Positions 36,085-46,365 of a stretch of DNA of 64,000 nucleotides are shown one piece after another (the first letter of the stretch is position 1; each line of letters begins with the position of its first letter). A program made the position numbers and the translations under genes. Source of the stretch: Daphnia pulex (lineage: Eukaryota > Arthropoda > Branchiopoda > Diplostraca > Daphniidae). Below the pieces are notes generated by a model that saw only the letters and a program-made list of their open reading frames with translations, was not told the DNA's origin and did no database searches. Location: contig NC_060024.1 in the NCBI RefSeq assembly GCF_021134715.1, positions 4,960,001-5,024,000 on the forward strand, in the 5' to 3' direction.

Positions 36085-37224
36085 AATAAAAGTCGCTTTT
36101 TTAATTTTTTGTTGCATCCTGTGCTTGACGCAATGCACGATTTTCTTGAGGGCGTTGTCCCCTTTATTTTAAAGTTAGTATTAAGGTACTTTGTACTGAA
36201 TCATAAAGAATATGGAATTTCTGCTTAAGTTTTAAATGACATAATTCGGATGTATTCATATGGAAGTTCTGACTGCTCGAACAAGCCATCACCAAGATTT
36301 ACTCAAGAAAATTTACGAAAACAAGGCAACTATAATATAAAACAACGTGCCGCTCAGGCATGGTGTTTGATAAAAAATTTCCCACTTATTTTCGGCGACT
36401 TAATCCCTAGAAAAGATCCCTACTTTTCATTAGTTTTGTCGTTATAGATATTATGGGCATAATTTTCTCTCCAGTTCTGTCTCCCGTTCATATTTCCCAG
36501 TTACGTGAGATGATTGACTACTTTTACTTTGATTTTAACCGATTTTTTCCGGACTTAAATCCAATTAACAAGTTTCATCATATGATTCACTATCCCAACA
36601 TCATAAAAATGCATGGCTCTCCTATTCGCTATTGGTGTATGCGATATGAGGCTTTTCACAACATTGTAAAACGTAAAGCTCAATTGAATGGCAATTTTAC
36701 TAATATTCCTAAATCTATCGCTCATCACCTTCAAAGTGTCTTTTGTGCAAATATGCAAAGCGATGACAGATTTAAAAAACATTGAGTTGAGGTTGACCCC
36801 TTTATTCGTGTTAAGTAGCCTGAATGCAGTAGAAAAATTCCCACTAGTAGAATGTATATGTGTATGTAATGTATGTAAAACCAAACCACCCATTTCTTTC
36901 CCCTTCTTGGGTATTAGTTAATGGCTGGATGTATCGGACAAATTCTACTATTGTACCAAAAAAAGCTTCGAAACCATTTCTCGTTATCCCGAGTTTGGAA
37001 AAATCCAAAAAATATTTATTCAAAATGACGAGATTGCTTTTATTGCGTCTCATTTCAATTCATTATTTGATAAACATTTTCATGCTTTTGAACTACATGA
37101 AGAAAAACCACCCCTTCGTGCTTTGTTTTTATTAAATGACATCCCAGATTGTGAGCCGTTATCTATAGTTACAAGCTACAAATGGAATGGCATCTCCTAT
37201 GTTAATCCCCGTAATATAGTATAA
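36085..37224 (+). pseudogene. decayed transposase-like gene (AMHDFLEG / HYPNIIK.HGSP family)
   Basis: Collinear plus-strand segments carry motifs of a widespread invertebrate transposon-encoded protein: LDAMHDFLEGVVPF (about 36125-36165), NKPSPRFTQEN, RAAQAWCLIKNFPLIFGD, then HMIHYPNIIKMHGSPIRYWC with MRYEAFHNIVKRKAQ (about 36575-36685). Its C-terminal part, HFHAFELHEEKPPLRALFL, is at about 37073-37130. Segments are separated by in-frame stops (for example after GISA and at 36447) and by frame changes, so it is dead. Superfamily assignment is uncertain; I would compare it with CACTA-like and KDZ-type transposases. Confidence 0.65.
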
Positions 37225-37850
37225 TTTTTGAAATGTCTGACTCTGGAGTCGTATACTCTGCATTTACAACAAACTATGTTTATTCCCATGACGTCTCGCA
37301 TCACAATCTCTATTCAAAAGTGTTTAAATATCCATAGTGCTTGTATCCAAATCTATGTTCCAAGTTGTACGTTTTTTCTGTGTCATCAAAATCTCGGCTT
37401 ATTTTCATGGCATGGCAACGTCATGAAAATTTGAATATTTCCAACATATCGGCAACGTTTACAGCGTCAAATGGTGCGTCCATACGGTATCCGATTGAAT
37501 TAGTTTTGGTCACGTGATCTCTGAAAACCAATGGCGTTGCTGAAAGTTAGGTCAAAAGTGAAACCACCTCAAGATCAAAACACTTTCAGCATTGCCAAAC
37601 TGTTATATAGAGATCTTTGAACTAATTTTTTTGTTGGGAAGGACACGAGATAAATATTTGTCAACTATGACCAGGTATTAAGTAGCACTCATTTGTTTGA
37701 GAGTGTGCAAAGCGTTGGACCAACTTCTTGCTAATGCGTTTACTTTAAAACAAATTTCTCGACTCACTACTTAAGCTTTGAATCTCTTTATTAGGAAAAC
37801 GGCAAACTCATTTAATTCCTGATTTCGACAACATTTCACGTTTTCACAAT
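37225..37850. other. intergenic, no supported gene
   Basis: AT-rich stretch between two transposase remnants; nothing recognisable. Confidence 0.4.
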
Positions 37851-38081
37851 TTAAACATTCCAACAAGAGTTATATGCTGTTTCTTGAAAAGAAACCTTGT
37901 TTTCAGTAGCTAAGTAAATGATATGGCTACATGGTAGTCCATATGACATGAAAAAAGAACAGCTGCATGTATGCAAATTGGCTGAAGTAACATTTTCACG
38001 AAGACTGGATGTCAAACGGAATACATAACCTAACTTAGAATTAACGTACACACAATTCTGCTTTTTTATTTTTCTTACCAC
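37851..38081 (-). pseudogene. SWIM zinc-finger fragment (transposase- or ZSWIM-like)
   Basis: The 76-residue minus-strand ORF contains CSCSFFMSYGLPCSH, the C-x-C-xn-C-x-H pattern of a SWIM finger, with the usual hydrophobic HIIYLA after it. Such fingers occur in MULE transposases and in ZSWIM3-like proteins derived from them. No catalytic domain is visible nearby, so this is a fragment. Confidence 0.6.
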
Positions 38082-38528
38082 ACTGGCAATAGGGTGTGGT
38101 AAATTTCTCGGGCGATTCGAGTTTTTTGTTAGCCTCTTCTTTATTGTCCAGGCGACTAAAAGAGAAAAAACATCAAATCAAAAATTCTTTACAATTTAGA
38201 AATTAGGTACCTACAAACTCCTTTCCTATTATTCCTATTATTGTTAGATGCTGTGGCCTCTTCTTTATTGTCCAAGCGTCTAAAACTCACCAAAAAAATA
38301 TCGAGAATGCTGAATACAATTTACGCAAAATTATTTTCATACTCAAGTATTTCCATAATCAGCTCCACTTGCAGGTTTTCGACTGGTCTCCCCTCATTCG
38401 CATTCTGTAACGCAAGGGCTAGCTTCATGTTCTTTTTTTCAGCCATTGTGAATTGTTGAGGAAGTTTCACGTTCTTTTCTTCAGCCATTGTGAGTTGTTG
38501 AACAAGTTGGATAATTTGATTTTCTGCC
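38052..38528. repeat. local direct duplication, copy 1
   Basis: About 477 bp repeated at 38811-39287 (offset 759 bp) with very few differences, running from ACACAATTCTGC/ATACAATTCTGC to GGATAATTTGATTTTCTGCC. It carries the coiled-coil exon-like segment of the kinesin remnant on the minus strand. Confidence 0.93.
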
Positions 38529-38810
38529 TAATTAGCTGTGGAACTATGGCCTCGTGTTGACTTCTTATCGTGTTCATCTGTTTATATTAATAAAGAAAAG
38601 CTGTTTTAAATAAAATGAATAAAATGTGTAACCTGTTAAGAATCCTTACGGAAATATGGTCTGTTCTTCCGTTAGTACACATTTTACATAACTTTATACA
38701 CAAACACTTCGGTGTACACTTACGATTCATCTTTCTACAAGAACAGTTGCTGAGAAAATTAGGTAAAACATCAAATCCAAAATTCTTTTAATGAACTTTG
38801 AATTTACGTA
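38529..38810. other. spacer between the two copies of the local duplication
   Basis: AT-rich sequence with no supported coding content. Confidence 0.4.
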
Positions 38811-39287
38811 CATACAATTCTGCTTTTTTATTTTTCTTACCACACTGGTAATAGGGTGTGGTAAATTTCTCGGGCGATTCGAGTTTTTTGTTAGCCTCTT
38901 CATTGTCCAGGCGACTAAAAGAGAAAAAACATCAAATCAAAAATTCTTTACAATTTAGAAATTACGTACCTACAAACTCCTTTCCTATTATTCCTATTAT
39001 TGTTAGATGCTGTGGCCTCTTCTTTATTGTCCAAGCGTCTAAAACACACAAAAAAAATATTGAGAATGCTGAATACAATTTACGCAAAATTATTTTCATA
39101 CTCAAGTATTTCCATAATCAGCTCCACTTGCAGGTTTTCGACTGGTCTCCCCTCATTCGCATTCTGTAACGCAAGGGCTAGCTTCATGTTCTTTTTTTCA
39201 GCCATTGTGAATTGTTGAGGAAGTTTCACGTTCTTTTCTTCAGCCATTGTGAGTTGTTGAACAAGTTGGATAATTTGATTTTCTGCC
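38811..39287. repeat. local direct duplication, copy 2
   Basis: Partner of 38052-38528. Copy 2 continues leftward on the minus strand into the remaining kinesin exons, so copy 2 looks ancestral and copy 1 derived. Confidence 0.93.
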
Positions 39288-39600
39288 CAATTAGCATAAC
39301 TAAGGCTTTCATCAATGCTGGACGCCAAGAGCTTGACTCGTTGGGTCGTGACTTCTGCCACCATCGCCACCTAATTTACGATTGGATTGTTCTTAATTTT
39401 CCTGACTCGGCCGCAAATCGAAGAGTATCAAGAGTTTCTTTGTAGTTAGAGGATGCTGGACTTACAGAGGTGATCATCAGTGCATCAGACATAAGTGCAT
39501 CAGACATCAGACGCATGGGGTTAGGCGATCTCATGCGTTCATCACGATCATCAGTGTCGTCATCACTGCACATATCTTTCTTTTTAGAAAAAATTGACAA
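39080..39600 (-). pseudogene. KIF4-like kinesin remnant: end of motor and coiled coil
   Basis: Minus-strand reading 39510-39376 gives ALMITSVSPASSNYKETL followed by DTLRFA, the last conserved block of the kinesin motor (family: SPAxSNxxETLxTLRYA). The adjoining minus ORF (39370-39080) is heptad-rich (QLVQQLTMAEEKN) and resembles the start of a kinesin stalk. The segment preceding the motor block repeats MSDALMSDALMI, a small internal duplication. Confidence 0.75.
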
Positions 39601-39771
39601 GTCGTTGCGTTTTTTACAAGTCGAAAATTATTACAATTTTGAATGCTTTTTGCTGTCATAGAATATTTGTGGTGCTTGGTTTGACTATCAGTCATTTTTT
39701 AAGGTTTATTACATCCAATTTTAATTGATTCTCTGTGTATTTTAAGAATTTTGTTGCAATCTTGAATTAAA

Positions 39772-40142
39772 ATGAGTGGCAAAGCGATTCCTATTCGAGT
39801 GGTATGTTTTTTTTGTACTATAATTTTTATTTTATTCTCGTAATTAACTTTTTTTGATTATTCCTTTTCACTAAGACAGTAAGATTTCGGTCATTATTTC
39901 CCAAAGAGACCAAAGAAAGATCTCAACAATGTATCAGCAAAGTTTTTAACCAACCACAAGTGAACATCCAACGTCCAAATGAAGCTTTCAGTTTCACATA
40001 CGATTTGGCCCAGATGAAAGCCAAAGCCAAAGTGTATGACATTGCTGCAAAAAGTATTGTAGGGAAAATTTTTAAAGGTTACAATGTTGCTATTCCTGCC
40101 AATGGCCAAACAGGCTCTGGCAAGACCTTTTCAATGGGAACT
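39772..40142 (+). pseudogene. KIF4-like kinesin remnant: N-terminal motor with P-loop, inverted
   Basis: Plus-strand exon 39772-39801 (MSGKAIPIRV) splices in phase to about 39876-40142. The latter carries VRFRSLFPKE, EAFSFTYD, IFKGYNVAIPA and the kinesin P-loop NGQTGSGKTFSMGT. It is on the opposite strand to the other motor pieces on either side. Confidence 0.8.
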
Positions 40143-40165
40143 GCAGACCCACTACACTGCACCCA

Positions 40166-40531
40166 ATACATACCAAGGGAATCTTGAAGAAAGCGTGTAA
40201 GATCTGATTGTCGGTATGGAATATCCACTCTAGCCCTTTTGCATAGGGAATCCATCACAATGCCAAGCGATAGTAAACCTTCATAAAAGACTCCCTCAGA
40301 CAATCTTTCTCCAACCGCATACGTTTTGCTAGCCCGTCCAGCGAGGTCAACAGGATGGTACTTAGTTGTAATTGTTGAGGAGCTCCCTTTTTTTAATCTA
40401 AAGCAATATAAAATTGACATTAGTAGATAGATCAATCGATTTTTGTAAAAAAAACCCTGATTAATTGTGAGGGTAAAAGCGGCATGGGATTGACTACTGT
40501 TATTATTCATACCCGTTTCACCAGGCATCAA
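40166..40531 (-). pseudogene. KIF4-like kinesin remnant: central motor with switch regions
   Basis: Minus-strand reading gives SSQSHAAFTLTI (switch I region), an intron-like stretch of about 60 bp, then KYHPVDLAG (switch II), GERLSEGVFYEGLLSLGIV and PYRQSDLTRFLQDSLG. SSRSH has become SSQSH and the sequence after DLAG is degraded, so it is likely dead. It stops where the inverted N-terminal piece begins. Confidence 0.8.
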
Positions 40532-40858
40532 TTCGCACCTGCGCTTTGATAAAAAATCTGTGGACTTGAGCTAACTTTGGTTCGGTGATTTTCTGGAATC
40601 AAGCCAAGCAGCAGATGAAGAGGACGACAGTGGAGCTCAAGTCACTTTCGTTTACCGAGTCGGCCGACAAATAGGCACTCAAACCATTGTTGATTTTTTT
40701 TTTTGATTTTTGATTTATTTGTAACGCGCACTATCCAAGTAAAGTTCTAATGACGCGAATTTAACGTCATATCCTTGAAAGCAATCAAAGATCCTGTCTA
40801 ATAACATTTTTAGTGTTATGCCGCAGCCTCAAGGCGCAGGCCAACAGTTTTATGACGG

Positions 40859-40931
40859 GTTCAGCAGGGGATCGAACCCAGAGCATCAATGCCTTTTTCC
40901 AAAGCATTGACGCTCTAGCCACTACACCCCA
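40859..40931 (-). repeat. tRNA-like element (pseudo-tRNA or SINE head)
   Basis: Minus strand: A-box-like GTGTAGTGGCTAGAGC and B box CTGGGTTCGATCCCC, with a hairpin TCAATGC / GCATTGA between. The hairpin loop (11 nt) is too long for a normal anticodon loop and the acceptor stem is absent. Confidence 0.5.
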
Positions 40932-41059
40932 CATCACCATTGTTGCTGGTGCCTTTCCCCTTTACTGGCACAGTTGCTTGTGTCAGTTGTCGTTTTCATC
41001 GACGAAAACCATCATGGGGCATCGAATTCATGGCATTATGGGGCGACCAAATTCCCATC

Positions 41060-41450
41060 CCGGATTGCTGACTGCAATGCCGTTCTGCAATGCCAAGCTC
41101 TCATAACCACCTTATCCACAACAACAACAACGATATTCTTGAAACCGCTTGCCAATCTGGAATGGAATGGAATCAGCTCTGCATTATGCCGTTTTGACCG
41201 TGTCGAAAAAGCGGATGAGATTCTCTCGACCGCTGCAGCGGATTTTAACATCCTAAATTCCGACGAGCAAACGGCGGTGCACTTGCTGGCTCTCGCAAAC
41301 CATTTTAAATTAGCTAAACTGATATGTAAAAAGTTGCCCCTTTTAAAAATGGATTTAATCGACCGCAACGAATACAATCCGTTTATTGTGGCTGTCGTAC
41401 ACGGCAGCCTTAGAATGGTAGATTACTTTCTCCATCCATCCCACGACTAG
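41060..41450 (+). pseudogene. ankyrin-repeat paralogue fragment
   Basis: From about 41160 the plus strand encodes an ankyrin-like stretch (DFNILNSDEQTAVHLLALAN, then KMDLIDRNEYNPFIVAVVHG and RMVDYFLH) ending at a stop near 41450. It parallels the disrupted ankyrin gene at 45256-54291 segment by segment, including across that gene's insertion point. It lacks a proper N-terminal part here, so it is probably a partial duplicate. Confidence 0.65.
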
Positions 41451-42857
41451 AACGCGATTAAATAAGACACCTTTCCAAATAGCTATTGAATCAAATCTAA
41501 ATAACAATCTAAATAATAAGGAAAAATCAATTACCAAGTGTTTCAGTGGGAAAATGTTAAAAATTATAAGTATACTATACATGTTTGGGTCCTACATATG
41601 TAAACAATGCCCATATGCCCTGTACAAAACATTTAATTAATATGACTTCCACTACTTCAATAGTGGAAAACTTACATGCTACAGATTATCTGAATGATGT
41701 AGTATTTTTCTATCTTTTTCTTTGATCGAAGTTGTTATCCAGCTCAGAGAAAAAACACTTTGAAAAAATACTTCCATAAGAGCCCATGTAAAAAAAGGGT
41801 GTGGTTTTATTAAGATGGCGGATTGCAGCATTGTCGGACTACAAGAATCCTGCTATCCGCACGGTGCAAGAGGTCTATAACGCTCCTCCGAAAAGGATCA
41901 ATTAACCCCAGTTTAACTATTATTTTTCTCTCTCTCTTACTCGCTAGAACGATTACGTTTCATTCCCCCTACCATCAAGCACTGGTAGCTCCAGTGCTAA
42001 TTGGTCTTTCAGTACATTTTAATAAGTAATTATTTGCGGTATTTTTTGGAAAACCTTCAGGGCCGTCAGCATTACTGGGAATTCCCAAAAATCTATCTAA
42101 AATTGCGGGCTTGGGAAGACAGTCATTAGGAAACTCGTTCCCCTCACTACGTATAGTGATTAGTGCGGACGTTGACGGTGCGTTTTCCATATTGATATCC
42201 AGGCAACTTTCGGTTTACGCATTGCAAATGTGTGACTAATTTTTTGCGGTTATATGGGGGATACGCAGCGTTTGTGTCTGAGGGTGTTAATAAACCCGAC
42301 CGATCTTTAAGTTTTTCAATCACCAGAAAAAAAAGGTTTTTTTCCAGTAGTCGTTTGGCCTACAGGCCCCTAGTTTATTATTCCCTCCAGTTAATTGCAT
42401 AGAGTCTCTTAGGCGTTAAATACTTCGCTTACGCCCGTTAAAAATCATTTTGTGATTGCTTGAATTTTGCAAATACGCGAAATAAAAACTTTGACCTGTT
42501 GATTATTAATGGTATCAACCTGGTGGCCGTAACGATGAACGGCGTGCAGACGCAAACATCGGTTGAATTTTTCGTGCCACGTGTGAGAAAAATAAAATCA
42601 AACGGAAAATACAACGTTATCACGTGACGGCGTTATCATTACCGTATAACTATTAGTGTGATGTAATCTTACACACCATTTTACATGCCTTTATTTCGGA
42701 CACTCGGTTGATCGAAAAAAAAAACAGTTTAGATTATCCAGCTGACCTACGGTGTCAGTTGGAAAATGACGAAAAACCGTCGGTAAAATGAGCACTTAGG
42801 CGTTTGGGATTTAAATAGTTGAAGCATCAGACAGATGTATTGACATCCGGTCAATAA
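41451..42857. other. intergenic, no supported gene
   Basis: AT-rich; short ORFs without family signatures. The last bases, ATAA at 42854-42857, are the left target duplication of the following LTR. Confidence 0.4.
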
Positions 42858-43231
42858 TGTCACGAGGAACTAGGGCTTACGGCCGGTTCTTCGTACAGGA
42901 CACCCCTCATTGGTTTTCACTTGTAACTAGTTCACGAGGAACTAGGGCTCACGGCCGGTTCCTCGTATACCCCTCATTGGGTTTCCTTCCCAGCTAGAAA
43001 GGTTATCAGACGTGTTAGGCCTTAACAGACATGTGTATGGCCTGGCCATCAGGGAACCATGTAACTGTAGCAGTGTTCTTTGTGGGTTTGCGTAGTTGGT
43101 CGCTTTCCCTTAAATAGACGGGGAAAGTGTGCCTTCTCTCTCTCTTTCTCTTTCTCTCTCTCTTTCTGCTTCTAGACGTGTTCAGTTGTAGTACTTACCA
43201 AATACACGCCTGTCAAAGTGACATTGTCACA
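42858..43231 (+). mobile_element. solo LTR, 374 bp
   Basis: Begins TGTCACGAGG and ends TTGTCACA, a TG...CA element with short inverted termini. It is flanked by ATAA on both sides (42854-42857 and 43232-43235). A TATA-like CTTAAATAGACGG lies in the middle and a pyrimidine-rich tract follows. An imperfect tandem repeat of about 70 bp (ACGAGGAACTAGGGCT) occupies the 5' third. No internal domain adjoins, so it is a solo LTR left by recombination. Four-base duplications suit Ty3/gypsy or related groups. Confidence 0.65.
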
Positions 43232-43261
43232 ATAATAATATTTAAAAAAGAAGCATTCACA

Positions 43262-43430
43262 AGGCTTGCTGTGAAACAGTAGCTTAGAAGAGTCGGAAGT
43301 AAAATATGACGACGGCATTATTTTTCCGAATGAAAGGTAACGTCCCATGGTTTTTCACGCTTATATGCAGGCTTTGATTTCCACCACCTGGTTGGTCGGA
43401 CGACCGGTTTGATTTTTTCCAGCTCGGCTA
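43262..43430 (+). repeat. repeat block shared with 57300-57445, copy 1
   Basis: Shares GCTGTGAAACAGT / GCTATGAAACAGT, GACGACGGCATTATTTTTC-like sequence, and CCACCTGGTTGGTCGGACGA with 57300-57445, same orientation. Possibly the start of an LTR of a second family (TG followed by ATGAAACAG), but I cannot find its end. Confidence 0.65.
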
Positions 43431-44639
43431 TGGAGATAATATGTAAGGCTGTGCTTACAAGGGTTAAAGATAAGGCAACTTGCGGTTGCGAATTGTTGTG
43501 GAACCCATCTTGCAACTAGTATAAGCAAGGAAAATTTGGAACAAAGGAAAACAGTACAGGAGTACTAGACAAAAGGGAACAAATGGGCCTAAGAAAAAGT
43601 GAAGAAAGGAAGCCCACGGTGAGGCTCCGCTGTACGGGGAGAAATGTGATGGCAAAACGAAACCACAGAAAACATTTTTTGGTTAATTTTGTAAAACAAA
43701 TCACTTTAACCAATCCTAGGGAACGGTTTACAAACAGATAAGGGGGAGTTGACTGGAATATTCGGTACAGACGAGTTCGCTTAAAAAAAAGAAGGAAAAG
43801 GGAAATAGTAACAAACTACCTCAAAAAGTTTTTTTTATTGTGACGGAAGTCATAACGTCTTACTTAAAAGATGTTCGGATTGTAAAAGCAGTTGACTAAA
43901 CTAAAACAATTTTTCCTCTCTTTTTCCTTCCTTTCGTCGGAAGAGGAATTTAAAAGAGTGTACCGTTAACACCGTCGAATGTTTGGACGGACGGGAACCG
44001 GAAGATAAGATAGAAGACATGCCTCACCGACCTTGGTATAGTCGTTTGGGCAGGCCGATAAAATGTGAAATGTGAGATTTTTTTTTACGGGGGGAAGCGT
44101 AACATAAAAGTGGGCCTGGAAAAATCCAGCGATCGGGAAGACCTGATGATCCGTCAGAGCAGCGATGTAATCCGTTCGTGGCGAACGGATGCCGCGACGA
44201 AAATTAGACTGTGTGTAAAGTTATTTGTTTTTTTTAAAGGGAAAAGCCTTTCGTCCCCCCCCCACTACAACAAATTTTTCCTTTTTCTATCCTTTTACAA
44301 ATATTCTGCTGACCGTCGGACGTGTGCCCACTATAACAGCAAATTAGCCGAGGCAACCACCGCCAAAGCTAAGACGCTGTTATAAGCCACACGGCGGAGT
44401 GTGTCAAGGCGCTATATAAAACAAAAAGAGAAATATTAAATTCAAAATCTGCGGGAAAGAGGGAAAGAGTGGATTAAATACCACGGAAGGGGGGAGAAAA
44501 TTGTCACTCTTGGCATGTGAAAAGTTCTAGTCAGTTCATACTTCAATAGTTCAATAGTTTCATCAATTTAAATGGAAAACTATATATTTGGAAAGACAAT
44601 GAATGGAGTGCAATAAAACCAACGGTTCATCTCTCTACG
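43431..44639. other. intergenic or retroelement-derived, no supported gene
   Basis: Mixed composition with purine-rich tracts and a TATA-like GCGCTATATAAAAC at about 44410. May be LTR or UTR of the element that left the envelope-like tail downstream. Confidence 0.35.
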
Positions 44640-45029
44640 CTCAAACTTACATCAAAGTTTACAGAGCTAGAAGATAACGAAGCTCAGTATTTGTTAAATT
44701 CCCACGATATTTTTGAGAGACCGGAATACGAAAAAATTAATGCTGTCAACGAAATCGTAAATAAGATCCACGAATCTAATACAAGAAGCTTGTCAGCGAT
44801 TTCAGTTAACGAAAAAGAGGAATCGCGTTTCTGGAGTTTCAGCAGTTGGGCAGCGAAAATCAAAGCATCGTTAATTACAGAAGTTTCAGTTTTCATCCTC
44901 ACCATCTGTGTGATTTTTCTTCTATGTAAGTATAAATCAAGAATAGGGGGGCTGCAAAAAATTGTGATCCATTTCGCTGTGGGGGTGCAAGAACGCAGAC
45001 GACGACAAAATAATGTGCTGACAGAGTAG
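44640..45029 (+). pseudogene. possible envelope-like C-terminal fragment of an endogenous retroelement
   Basis: The plus strand is open from about 44662 to the stop at 45029. It has a charged helical stretch, an aromatic SRFWSFSSW, then one long membrane segment (LITEVSVFILTICVIFLLC) and a short basic tail. That layout is what the transmembrane end of insect-type Ty3/gypsy envelope genes looks like. No surface subunit, cleavage site or start codon is visible. It could also be an unrelated single-pass protein. Only a fragment is present. Confidence 0.4.
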
Positions 45030-45255
45030 CCACCCAAGAAAAATAAAAATCGGAAACACAGCAATATACTGCCCCCACTTGAACAAAACACATTTCGAAA
45101 TTGATATCGCATTTCTACCTCCTCAGCAAACTATTAAACAATTAACAAAAAGCTGTTCGATAGTTCTCGAAAAACTTTGTCAGTGTGCCCCAAGACTTCA
45201 TCGAGTTCAGTTTTCGTGAAAGTTTTCCCTAATTAACCCATCCCTGTGCTGTGCC

Positions 45256-45585
45256 ATGAGTAATTCACGTAGAGTTAACGAAGTCCGTGCCAATTGTGAA
45301 CCGTTAAACGGCGATGGACTGCTCCACCGTTTGGCCAGACAAAACAACTACAATAAAAGAGTTAGCGAAAGTGTCGCCGGGCCGTGGGTAAATTGCCAGA
45401 ACAATCGTATAGAGACTCCATTGATTGTGGCGGAACAAGCTAGCGCAATCCGCGCCATCTCATCCTTAACAGCTCTGGGAGCTGACGCCGACGCGCAAGA
45501 CGCCCAAGGAAACACAGCTTTGCATTACGCGGTTCTAAATTCATCAGAGAGGGCTATTGATTCTCTCTCGTACATGTACGCGAAT
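45256..45585 (+). pseudogene. ankyrin-repeat gene, 5' half, split by an 8.45-kb transposon
   Basis: ATG at 45256 opens 110 codons with ankyrin features (NGDGLLHRLARQNN, ETPLIVAEQASA, GADADAQDAQGNTALHYAVL). The reading runs into the transposon immediately after the AAT codon at 45583-45585. It continues in the same phase at 54046. Joined, the gene would be 191 residues. A role cannot be assigned; small ankyrin proteins usually mediate protein binding. Unless the transposon is spliced or excised, the product is truncated and extended with low-complexity residues from the transposon. Confidence 0.8.
45578..45585. repeat. left 8-bp target-site duplication (ACGCGAAT)
   Basis: Identical to 54038-54045 on the other side of the element. 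Confidence 0.93.
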
Positions 45586-45614
45586 CGAGGGCTCGCCGAC
45601 TCTTTTTTCCGTGG

Positions 45615-45775
45615 TTCACTCGTTGGAAAAAATGGGAAAAAAGTTTGGAAAATTGGAAAAAATTGGGAAAAATTTGGGAAAATTTGGGAAAATTTGGGAA
45701 AATTGGAAAAATTGGAAAAAAGGGAAAAATTTGAAAAAATGGGAAAAATGGGAAAAATTGGGAAAATTTAGAAAA
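45615..45775. repeat. left subterminal low-complexity array (GGGAAAATT type)
   Basis: About 160 bp of irregular units such as GGGAAAATTTG and GGAAAAATTG on the plus strand, directly inside the left TIR. Open in all three plus frames only because of its composition. Confidence 0.9.
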
Positions 45776-46124
45776 ATTATGAAACATACTGAAATATTGG
45801 ATTTTGATGTTTAGTATTAATAAATATGACATATTTGGCGCCTCTGTACTGGATTTAGCTTTGTCAAACAAATGGCAACAGCGTTTTTTCTAGCGTTTCT
45901 AGGCTCGTTTCTAGGCCTGTTATAGTGTTATATAGCTAAGGACTTGTCAATGCTCAAGTCTCGTAAATTTCCTGAGTACTTTCGAGTACTTTAAATACTT
46001 ATTACTTTGATTGCCCTGATTAAATTTCACTACCTTGATTCTTTGATTAATAGGTATCCGTAGGTATCGTAAATTTTTCATAAAATATTGAAATTTTAAT
46101 CCCTGCATCTGGTTGAGTCCTTAC

Positions 46125-46365
46125 CACAAGTAATTATTTTCAGAAGCACTTGGGGTATTAAGTAAATAAGATCAATAATTATGGGTGTAAGTAATTTTTC
46201 TCTTAAGTAAATACGGAATTGAATAATAAAATTCATGAGTAATTATTTTCTGTCAGCTAAGTAATTAAGGTAGTAAGTAATACTGGCAACAAGTAATTTA
46301 GCCAACCAAGACAAGTATTTCCTTTTTGCAAGTAATTAAATTCACAAGTAAGGAGCAATCCCTCC
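46125..46365. repeat. cluster of AAGTAATT motifs
   Basis: About ten copies of MAAGTAATT or close variants (AGTAAATA, GAGTAATTATTTT) occur in 240 bp, at irregular spacing. Two more lie at about 47475-47495 (AAGTAATTCAAGTCCCAAGTAATTA). Possible subterminal protein-binding sites of the transposon. Confidence 0.6.

Noticed and set aside
45615..45790. Regular short repeats that might suggest a CRISPR array
   Set aside because: Units are irregular, without unique spacers, in a eukaryotic genome; this is low-complexity purine sequence in a transposon end.
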